A stretch of 35,119 bases of DNA. It comes from a virus. The stretch is taken from positions 1 to 35,119 of the IMG/VR virus record IMGVR_UViG_3300009068_000096. One strand, written 5' to 3'. Numbering within the stretch: position 1 is the first letter of the stretch; each line of letters starts with the position of its first letter. Made by a program: the position numbers and the translations under genes. The notes below the pieces were generated by a model, which did not search any database, had not been told where the DNA came from, and saw only the letters and a list, made by a program, of their open reading frames with translations. Positions 29,499-35,119 of the stretch are shown here, piece after piece.

Positions 29499-29508
29499 AT
29501 AAAACTCC

Positions 29509-29880
29509 TTATGCGCGGGTTACGCCACGCGGGTCGGCTACGATGGCATCAATGCTGTCATCATTCATCAGGCGGTATTCCACCCCATCTACCTTGAAGC
29601 GCGTTCCAGAATTTGCCCGAAACAGCACGTAATCCCCTGCTTTACACCACGGGCCTGTTGGATAACGCTCTGCATCAGCATAGGCTTGTGCGCCCATATC
29701 CAAGACCAAACCGACAACCGTCATCAGCTTTTCCTCAAATACAGTCTTGTCTGCCTTGATAATTCCCACTTCACTGAAGGTTTCTTCCACCTGCGGTAGC
29801 GCGATCAGCAACTTGTAACCAACTGGTTTTGGTAGTTGTTGTTCCAATTCGTCGTCGGTTATAGCGATTTGTTCAGTCAT
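29509..29880 (-). CDS. GroES-like co-chaperonin
   Basis: The frame is open from 29949, but ATG 29880 lies inside the preceding stop context (ATGACTGA) and gives the family-like N-terminus. The product is 123 residues. GYKLLIALPQVEETFSEVGI and the mobile-loop-like TVFEEK region are followed by VVGLVLDMGAQAY, then a WCKAGDYVLFRANSGTRFKVDGVEY core, matching the GroES barrel. It is longer than bacterial GroES (about 97) by an acidic N-terminus. T4 gp31 and related phage proteins help host GroEL fold the capsid protein. It sits beside scaffold and capsid genes, in accord with that role. Confidence 0.85.
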   Translation of the reverse strand: MTEQIAITDDELEQQLPKPVGYKLLIALPQVEETFSEVGIIKADKTVFEEKLMTVVGLVLDMGAQAYADAERYPTGPWCKAGDYVLFRANSGTRFKVDGVEYRLMNDDSIDAIVADPRGVTRA

Positions 29881-30070
29881 CTTCTTCATCCATTTGAGAA
29901 CGCGAAAGGTCTTTAGTTGATTGGACAGCCAGTCGTAGACCCCGGACACGACCCGCTACCTCACGATATTCGGCGTAGTCTTTAGCTCCACCGTTTATCA
30001 AGAAGTCCGCAGAGGAAGCAATGTCTTCCTCGAATTTTTCTATCAGCACATCAAAGACGGTTTTTGCCAC
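29873..30070 (-). CDS. Small hypothetical helical protein
   Basis: The 65-residue product reads MAKTVFDVLIEKFEEDIASS and continues with a Tyr/Arg/Ala helical stretch, ending in SQMDEEDD. It is predicted to be helical and acidic at the C-terminus and has no known motif. It starts three bases after the portal stop and overlaps the GroES-like start. Small proteins of this type between portal and scaffold exist in many phages. No function is assigned. Confidence 0.7.
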   Translation of the reverse strand: MAKTVFDVLIEKFEEDIASSADFLINGGAKDYAEYREVAGRVRGLRLAVQSTKDLSRSQMDEEDD

Positions 30071-30073
30071 TGA

Positions 30074-32548
30074 TTAATCCTTTTCTACCTTGGGTTTGGA
30101 TGTCTCATGCAAGAGCTTCATAGCTTCCAACTTCAACTTGCTCTTAACCTGTTCTGCCTGTGATTGTGAACGGGCTTCGCTTTGGCGCTCTTGTGATTGA
30201 ACGCGAGAATCACTCTGCTGCTGTTGTGATTGAACTCTTGTAGTTTCTTTTTGCAAATCAACTTGAACGCGCTCTTTATCCAACTGCAACTTAGCTGCCG
30301 CGATCTGTGCATCTGACTGGTCTTTCTGCGTCTTCCTTTGCACTTCGGATTGTTGAATCTGCACCTTGGCTTGCTCAAGCTGAAACATCGGGTCTTGGGC
30401 TTGTTGTTGTGCTTGTTGTTGTGCTGCTTGTTGTTGATGGGCTTGCGTCAACTGCTTACCTGCTTCTGCTACCAACCCAGCCAGCAACACTTCAACTTCC
30501 TCTGGCAACGGCGCATCGGGTGCGGGTAGCGGTGCGCCAAGCTTCTCTTCAATCTGTTTGCGGTAGCTAAAGGCCAGATGCTCTGCAATGTGCGCTTGAG
30601 ATGACGCCATGATCTGCTGTGCCATCGGGTTCTGACCAATAGTCTGGGCAATCATCGGGTCTTGCATGAAGCTGCTGTGCGTAGCGATGTGTGCGTCGTG
30701 GTCTTGGTAGATAAACGCTTTGACAGGTTTTCCAACCAGTATTGCCATGTTCTCAGAAACAGGATCACGCGGTTTCTGATCTTCGCTTGTCGGCACAATC
30801 TTGTCCGCGTTCCTTATTCCAAGAACTTCAATCATCTGCCTGTGTAGGTATGGCAGGTCATATATCTGCGGTGCTTGTGTTGCCATCTGAAATACCGCTT
30901 GATACTGCACCACCCGTTGCGCCATTGTGCTGCTGTTAGGATCACTGACCGGTATGACATCAACCATTGCGTAGTCGGCCTTACGAGCGCGAGAAACACC
31001 TGTCTCCGGCTCATACTGATATTCCTCCGGCGCAAAGTCAGAGATGATGCCTTTGAGCAGTTTAAACTCCTGCTTCATGGCGAAGTGAACCCGAGCCTGA
31101 ACAGCAGCCATCGGTTTTAGAGTTCTTTCTAACAGGGCCAGAGTCGTTCCAACCGGAGCCTGTGCGCTCATGTCGGAGATGTTCATATCACTAATCGCCC
31201 CAAGACGACGACCCTCGTCCGTGATCTTGTCCAGCAAACTCATCAAAACTTGTGACGGCTCCTTATACGGGAGCGTCATAATGTTGTCTTTAATGGCTCC
31301 ACTTGGAACGTCCACATCCCTGAACTCGCCCGGAGCAATCGGTGTATCGTCACCCTTTACACGAAGACCCCTTGATTTCAATCCACCCGGCAAGTTTGAT
31401 AAAGTCCCCGAATCGACTAATTGCCTGATGATTGCTGTTCCTGCCCGAGCATATCCGCCAATAATATGAATTAACCCCAAACCGTAGAACCCAAATCCCG
31501 GTACATATACATAATGCACAAAGTGGTTGCGCTTTAATTTCAAAGTGTCATCCGGTTCCCAATTACGCCGGATAGCTAAAACCTCCCCAGTGCCTTTCTC
31601 TATAGTCACGACATAAGGCTTGGCAAGCTCCATGTCCTCGTCTTTGCTCTCTTCGTCAATCCCCGGCAAACAGCAATCAACGTGGATTTCATATAGGGTG
31701 TAGCGATCATCATTTGACAGGGTGTATCCACCCTCTGAGGCTTTCTTCTTCTCAATGTCACTGAAAAACGTCTGTGGTTCGCCCAACTCAACATCTCTGT
31801 AAAAACCGCTGACCTGAAGCTCTTTAACTTCATTCTTGGTCTTCCGCATGATGTGTGTGACGCGTTCAGCCATCTCAATATGAGATGCACCATAAGGCAC
31901 AATCACATCTTCCGCTGGGACGTAAATAGATACTTGACGATCAAGAGTGGGGTCGTAGTAGACCTTCTTAAAAGCGGAGCCAGCCAGACCAAGGCTGTAG
32001 AGCATTCGCTCATGCTCACTGCGATACTCAATCATTCTTTCAGTTAACTGATAATTCATGTCCTCGCTCACGCGAAGCGAAGCTTCTTCTTTCTCTTTGG
32101 TGACCCTGCCTAGAATCTTGGTCTTTACCGGCCCAGAAGCCGGAAACGTCTCGCTCATGGTCTCAGCTTGGAACCGGATGGCTGCTTCTGCCAACACGGT
32201 GGAATACACGCCACAAGCCCCGTCCCACGGCTGGGTTCTTTCCTCATACTTAAACCCTACGACCTCTAACCCTTTGGCAAAGGTATCTGCCCATTCTTTC
32301 CGAGCGTTTAGGTCAGCATCAATCTCTTCAATTAAATCACTGGCAAATGTGGATAATTCGCTTGAATTCATTGTGTCAGCGATATTCTCGTCAAACTCGC
32401 TTTCATCTTCTTCGGAGTTTGGAATTAACGTGATTTCAACGCTGCCGTCGTCCAGTGTGACCATCTCGGGATTAACGATATCAATCTGAAGACCTTCTTC
32501 AGTCGTTTCTTCCAACCCCTGCGGTGCCTGATATAAACTTTTATCCAT
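30074..32548 (-). CDS. Portal protein with Gln-rich C-terminal coiled coil
   Basis: I set the start at ATG 32548, preceded by AAGGATTGATC; an in-frame TTG at 32554 is poorer. The product is 824 residues. It has an acidic N-terminal tail, then WADTFAKGLEVVGFKYEERTQ, LAEAAIRFQAETMSETFP, LGLAGSAFKKVYYDP and RNHFVHYVYVPGFGFYGLG motifs typical of podovirus-type portals. The last 150 residues are very Gln/Lys/Glu-rich (QQQAAQQQAQQQAQ), a long helical tail similar to the barrel region of large portals. Twelve copies form the DNA channel at a capsid vertex. It lies directly after the large terminase. Confidence 0.88.
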   Translation of the reverse strand: MDKSLYQAPQGLEETTEEGLQIDIVNPEMVTLDDGSVEITLIPNSEEDESEFDENIADTMNSSELSTFASDLIEEIDADLNARKEWADTFAKGLEVVGFKYEERTQPWDGACGVYSTVLAEAAIRFQAETMSETFPASGPVKTKILGRVTKEKEEASLRVSEDMNYQLTERMIEYRSEHERMLYSLGLAGSAFKKVYYDPTLDRQVSIYVPAEDVIVPYGASHIEMAERVTHIMRKTKNEVKELQVSGFYRDVELGEPQTFFSDIEKKKASEGGYTLSNDDRYTLYEIHVDCCLPGIDEESKDEDMELAKPYVVTIEKGTGEVLAIRRNWEPDDTLKLKRNHFVHYVYVPGFGFYGLGLIHIIGGYARAGTAIIRQLVDSGTLSNLPGGLKSRGLRVKGDDTPIAPGEFRDVDVPSGAIKDNIMTLPYKEPSQVLMSLLDKITDEGRRLGAISDMNISDMSAQAPVGTTLALLERTLKPMAAVQARVHFAMKQEFKLLKGIISDFAPEEYQYEPETGVSRARKADYAMVDVIPVSDPNSSTMAQRVVQYQAVFQMATQAPQIYDLPYLHRQMIEVLGIRNADKIVPTSEDQKPRDPVSENMAILVGKPVKAFIYQDHDAHIATHSSFMQDPMIAQTIGQNPMAQQIMASSQAHIAEHLAFSYRKQIEEKLGAPLPAPDAPLPEEVEVLLAGLVAEAGKQLTQAHQQQAAQQQAQQQAQDPMFQLEQAKVQIQQSEVQRKTQKDQSDAQIAAAKLQLDKERVQVDLQKETTRVQSQQQQSDSRVQSQERQSEARSQSQAEQVKSKLKLEAMKLLHETSKPKVEKD

Positions 32549-32557
32549 GATCAATCC

Positions 32558-34066
32558 TTAATAATATGCTTGACGCCGCTTTGATTTGAAATACTTCGTT
32601 TCTTCAGGCTCATCGGACAAAGACCTAATAAAACCACCCTGTCTAAAGCGCAAAAGAGCTTGGGTGGTTGAGTCAACAAGGTCGTCATGATCCCCATGAG
32701 GGAAAGATGCACACTCCTCAACCACTTCTTCTGCCCATCGAGTAGGGGGTGCCCATACCAAACCTGAAGCAAACATATCTGATACCGCGTTTACACGGGC
32801 TATCTTATCCGAACCCTTGCCCGGGGTGTATTCGGACATTGGAATGCCCATTTTTCGCATCTCATAGATCAAAGGAGCGCCAGCCGCCTTCTTTTCCACG
32901 ATCAATGTGTCTGGATTCCACTGCTTCCACAGCTCATAAGCTGCCTTTTTGAGGTCTGGGAACTCAATTCGCTCTTTAAAGGCGTCTAAAAGGATGATAT
33001 TCGCCAATTCTTTGCCGTTATCATCCTCCTGATAGAAGATTCCCCATGTGGTGCAAGCACTAAAATCGGCTCTGTTGTGTTTTTCAAAGGCGGTATCCCA
33101 AGATTGGATGATGTAGCTGCATTTGGGGGCGTAATCATTGTCCCAAACCTTCCACATATCCCTCTTGATGATCGCCCCTTCTTCAGAGGTCGGGTTCTGC
33201 TGATACTGGGCTTGCCATTTCGCTACAGGCAGCTCTGCCCTGATCGCTTCAAGCTCTTCTTTAGCCCAAAACTCAGGCCATAAAGGGGTTCCAGATGGCA
33301 TCAGGGCTGGAAACTCTATGACTTCCCAATCATCGCCGCCTCTAGCGGCGGAATGCTCAAGGATATGCCCTGTTAAATCTCGCTTTGCCCATCGGGTCAT
33401 AACAAGAACAATGGCCCCTCCCGGTTGCAACCTCTGCCTTGGGCCTGATGAATACCATTCAAAGACTTTGTCATACACATCAGGGCTATTCTGCATAGCC
33501 TCCTGCTCACTGTGTGGATCGTCAATGATTAATAGATCAGCACCCTTGCCCGTCACAGCTCCGCCAACGCCAATAGCGAAGTAATCCCCGCCAGCATGGG
33601 TATTCCACCGTCCTGCTGCCTTTGAATCTGCGGATAACTTGGTCGGAAAGACATCCTGATAATCCTGCGAACTCACCAAGTTTCTAACCTTCCGTCCAAA
33701 GCCAACCGCTAACTCGGCTGTGTGCGCGGTCTGAATAACCTTCTTCTCGGGAAACTTACCCAGAAACCATGCCGGTAACAGGTATGAAGCAAACTCAGAC
33801 TTGGTATGTCTGGGCGGCATGTTGATGATTAATCGCTTTAATTCGCCACTGGCAACACGCTCAAAAGCGTTTGCCATGATCTGATGGTGCTTACCCGGTA
33901 TAAAGGCTGCCCACATATCCTTAACGAAAGCCATGAAGTTATCCTGATTCATGGCTTTCTTATGCAGCTTGAAGAGCTGCCTTATCTTCTCTACCTGTTT
34001 TGACTTAGGCGGAAGAACAGTCAACAACTGACTGTATTTTCCAAGTTCTTCTCTGGAAAGAATCAC
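32558..34066 (-). CDS. terL: Terminase large subunit (ATPase and nuclease)
   Basis: The start is GTG 34066, overlapping the stop of the winged-helix gene (GTGA). The product is 502 residues, the usual size. The ATPase domain has a Walker-A-like MPPRHTKS around residues 83-90, Walker B LLIIDDPH at 178-185 and a coupling motif with VMTRW near 222. The RNase H-like nuclease domain has WDTAF with Asp324, IVEKKAAGAP near 389-397 and a PHGDHDDLVDS segment at 456-466 for metal binding. It pumps DNA into the head and cuts it, working with the small subunit and the portal. Confidence 0.95.
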   Translation of the reverse strand: MILSREELGKYSQLLTVLPPKSKQVEKIRQLFKLHKKAMNQDNFMAFVKDMWAAFIPGKHHQIMANAFERVASGELKRLIINMPPRHTKSEFASYLLPAWFLGKFPEKKVIQTAHTAELAVGFGRKVRNLVSSQDYQDVFPTKLSADSKAAGRWNTHAGGDYFAIGVGGAVTGKGADLLIIDDPHSEQEAMQNSPDVYDKVFEWYSSGPRQRLQPGGAIVLVMTRWAKRDLTGHILEHSAARGGDDWEVIEFPALMPSGTPLWPEFWAKEELEAIRAELPVAKWQAQYQQNPTSEEGAIIKRDMWKVWDNDYAPKCSYIIQSWDTAFEKHNRADFSACTTWGIFYQEDDNGKELANIILLDAFKERIEFPDLKKAAYELWKQWNPDTLIVEKKAAGAPLIYEMRKMGIPMSEYTPGKGSDKIARVNAVSDMFASGLVWAPPTRWAEEVVEECASFPHGDHDDLVDSTTQALLRFRQGGFIRSLSDEPEETKYFKSKRRQAYY

Positions 34067-34293
34067 AAGGCAGCAATGTTCTGCACAGAGCGGTCAGCAA
34101 TCTGAACGCTTCTGAACTTATGACTCCGCAAAGACAACATGCCTTCCCGTCTCAGCTTATGCACCATCCGGTGAATATTGCTCCGAGCCTTCATGCCAAG
34201 ACCCTTTGCAATATCCGCATATGAAGGCGGGAACCCGTGAATCTTCACGTAAGCTCGGATGAAGTCGTAAACCTGCGTCTGCTTGTTTGTCAT
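34063..34293 (-). CDS. LexA-type winged-helix DNA-binding protein without peptidase domain
   Basis: This 76-residue protein begins MTNKQTQVYDFIRAYVKIHG and continues FPPSYADIAKGLGMKARSNI and HRMVHKLRREGML. These are the three helices and wing of the LexA N-terminal DNA-binding domain. The S24 self-cleavage domain is absent, so it cannot undergo RecA-stimulated autoproteolysis. Three palindromes stand 13-61 bases upstream of its start. It is the first gene after the control region and leads the terminase-portal operon. It probably controls its own promoter and perhaps late transcription. Confidence 0.85.
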   Translation of the reverse strand: MTNKQTQVYDFIRAYVKIHGFPPSYADIAKGLGMKARSNIHRMVHKLRREGMLSLRSHKFRSVQIADRSVQNIAAL

Positions 34294-34305
34294 TCAGTCT
34301 GCCCT

Positions 34306-34354
34306 GTTTAAACTGCGAACGTTCGCACTCTACCTCGTTAAGCGTTTAAACGCT
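34306..34354. promoter_or_regulatory. Cluster of three palindromes, operator candidate
   Basis: GTTTAAAC (34306-34313), TGCGAACGTTCGCA (34314-34327) and AGCGTTTAAACGCT (34341-34354) are all perfect palindromes. They lie in the leader of the LexA-like gene, downstream of the promoter candidate. Proximity suggests autoregulation. The GAAC/GTTC half-sites recall Gram-positive LexA boxes, but the spacing differs. Confidence 0.5.
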
Positions 34355-34368
34355 AATTGTTTTTTAAA

Positions 34369-34396
34369 TATATATACGGCAAAACATATTTTTCAA
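34369..34396 (-). promoter_or_regulatory. Sigma70-like promoter candidate for the terminase/capsid operon
   Basis: On the minus strand TTGAAA (34396-34391) is followed after 16 bases by TATATA (34374-34369), or after 18 bases by TATATT. Transcription would start near 34361 and run left through the operator-like palindromes into the winged-helix gene. The boxes are good matches, but AT-rich DNA gives such matches easily. Confidence 0.4.
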
Positions 34397-34404
34397 ATAT
34401 ATAT

Positions 34405-34441
34405 ACCCCCGGGGGTGGGGAAGGGAGAGAGAAGGGGGGGG
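34405..34441 (+). other. GC palindrome and G-quadruplex motif 1
   Basis: The 12-base palindrome ACCCCCGGGGGT is followed by a plus-strand G-rich run (34411-34441) with four G tracts (5, 4, 3 and 8) and loops of 1, 2 and 8 bases. It is a borderline G-quadruplex motif next to AT-rich repeats. Confidence 0.5.
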
Positions 34442-34515
34442 TGTTTTTTAAATCGATGGGATTGGACGAGTGGATACGAGCGTAAGGCGTGAGGCGTAGG
34501 AGGTAACGCAAATCT

Positions 34516-34537
34516 GGGGGGTGGGGCGTGGGTGGGG
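34516..34537 (+). other. G-quadruplex motif 2
   Basis: The plus strand has four G tracts of 6, 4, 3 and 4 with loops T, CGT and T, a canonical intramolecular G-quadruplex pattern. The minus-strand RNA would be C-rich here, so any structure would form in DNA or in a plus-strand transcript. Confidence 0.6.
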
Positions 34538-34650
34538 CATCGCCATAGCGCCTCTAGGAACGGCTGCGCGGTGCGTCTGGCGCTGTGCGTCAGAGGGATG
34601 CGCGTCTTACAACGTATCACGCGCCTGTTTACCCCTGAAATCATAGGGAA

Positions 34651-34667
34651 GAGCCTAGATTAGGCTC
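34651..34667 (-). terminator. Inverted repeat after small terminase, possible terminator
   Basis: GAGCCTA and TAGGCTC form a perfect 7-bp stem with a 3-base loop, 25 bases after the terminase small subunit stop. The following minus-strand bases (TTCCCTATGATTT) are only weakly T-rich, so termination is uncertain. Confidence 0.4.
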
Positions 34668-34692
34668 CTCCGCACTTTCTGCAATGCCCTGA

Positions 34693-35119
34693 TTATTGGA
34701 CGCTTTCATGGGCGTCATAGGACGTTTCTCCCAGCAAATGCAGGGAAGACTCCAGCTCTGCCTTGAGTTTCTCCGTGGATATCTCCTCGACCTTGCTCTC
34801 GACCTTGTCTGTAAACATCCCGACTGCTCTGCCCATAAGCTCCAGCGCCTTGAGCTTCGCGCTGTCCTGTTTCGCGCTGTCGGCGTGTTTCTTCAGCTCT
34901 CCCATGACGTATCGACGGGTAGCGATTGCGTCATCCACAATATTTTCTGCGACACTGCTCCAGACGTCCTCGGTGAGAGCTTGTATGCGTACGTCTCGCA
35001 TCAACCTATTCGCCCCCGTAATAATCAGGTGTTCTTTCCTGTCTCCTACGTTATACGCAGTGCGATACGCCTCCCTTGGACTCTTACCTTGTGCTACCAG
35101 TGACGCGAAACATCTCATC
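34693..35119 (-). CDS. terS: Terminase small subunit, N-terminus cut by window edge
   Basis: The frame is open to the right edge. An ATG at 35118 is probably internal, since family members usually have a few residues before the FASLVAQGKSPREAYRTAYN helix-turn-helix-like region. Residues continue with a RLMRDVRIQALTEDV helix, then a Lys/Ala/Glu oligomerisation region (KQDSAKLKALELMGRAVGMF) and an acidic C-terminus. Small subunits bind the packaging site and load the large subunit. It is followed by a 400-base control region rather than directly by the large subunit, which is unusual. Confidence 0.8.
   Translation of the reverse strand, partial: MRCFASLVAQGKSPREAYRTAYNVGDRKEHLIITGANRLMRDVRIQALTEDVWSSVAENIVDDAIATRRYVMGELKKHADSAKQDSAKLKALELMGRAVGMFTDKVESKVEEISTEKLKAELESSLHLLGETSYDAHESVQ

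Larger units (their letters stand above)
34297..34692. other. Gene-free control region between terminase genes
   Basis: No convincing gene lies in these roughly 400 bases. It holds a 17-base inverted repeat just after the small terminase, two G-rich plus-strand tracts with G-quadruplex spacing, a CCCCCGGGGG palindrome, a direct repeat of AAATATATATAC (34366-34377, 34395-34406), an AT-rich promoter-like block and three palindromes near the winged-helix gene. It separates the small and large terminase genes, which usually adjoin. It may hold a promoter, an operator, a packaging (cos/pac) site or a replication origin; the sequence alone does not decide. Confidence 0.7.

Noticed and set aside
34393-34644. 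Minus-strand frame of 83 codons in the control region
   Set aside because: The product is Pro/Arg/His-rich noise from G/C tracts, with no ribosome binding site or family resemblance.
1-35119. tRNA genes, CRISPR arrays, integrase or att sites
   Set aside because: No cloverleaf, repeat-spacer array, recombinase gene or attachment-like duplication was seen on either strand.

Overview
The window is part of the genome of a tailed double-stranded DNA phage (Caudoviricetes). Every supported gene lies on the minus strand and most neighbours overlap or abut, so it reads right to left as one virion-and-lysis operon cut at both ends. Podovirus morphology is an inference: I see a large portal, small adaptor proteins, a gp10-like tail protein and several injection-type proteins, but no tape measure, major tail tube or sheath gene. 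The host is probably a Gram-negative bacterium (AGGAG-type ribosome binding sites, GH24 lysozyme with a 3-TM holin). It cannot be named from the sequence. Many small proteins resemble families I associate with aquatic proteobacterial phages; that is memory, not a search.

Layout in transcription order. (1) 35119-34063: end of the small terminase, a 400-bp control region without genes (hairpin, two G-quadruplex motifs, AT-rich promoter-like block, three palindromes), then a LexA-type winged-helix protein. (2) 34066-25513: large terminase, portal, a small protein, a GroES-like co-chaperonin, scaffold, two structural proteins, the major capsid protein and two more structural proteins, with strong hairpins after two of them. 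(3) 25509-19216: a glycosyltransferase-like protein, zinc-ribbon proteins, several small basic Gly-rich proteins, a Met/Lys-rich protein and adaptor proteins, interrupted by an endonuclease VII-type gene and a LAGLIDADG gene. (4) 19216-14004: two paralogous beta-rich virion proteins separated by an HNH gene and a small ORF, a 20-residue-repeat protein, and a long fibre with an S74 self-cleaving chaperone. (5) 14007-12377: lysis cassette of small membrane proteins, a 3-TM holin and a GH24 lysozyme. (6) 12375-1: gp10-like tail protein, C1q-like adhesin, a large acidic/Pro-rich protein, two probable ejected virion proteins and a very large protein (more than 1110 aa) with an HExxH zincin motif, which runs off the left end.

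Most interesting signals: (a) the octamer GTTTAAAC occurs 13 times where about 0.5 is expected by chance. It is coded through Phe-Lys or Leu-Asn codons, and sits also in the capsid-gene hairpin loop and twice beside the start of the LexA-like gene; a 14-bp palindrome containing it is identical at 1980-1993 and 34341-34354. (b) The endonuclease VII gene is flanked by imperfect 24-bp repeats, so that its last codons copy the end of the upstream gene. (c) A virion-protein gene seems to lack a canonical start and may begin at AUC. (d) A Gly-Gly motif family recurs in at least five proteins of this cluster.
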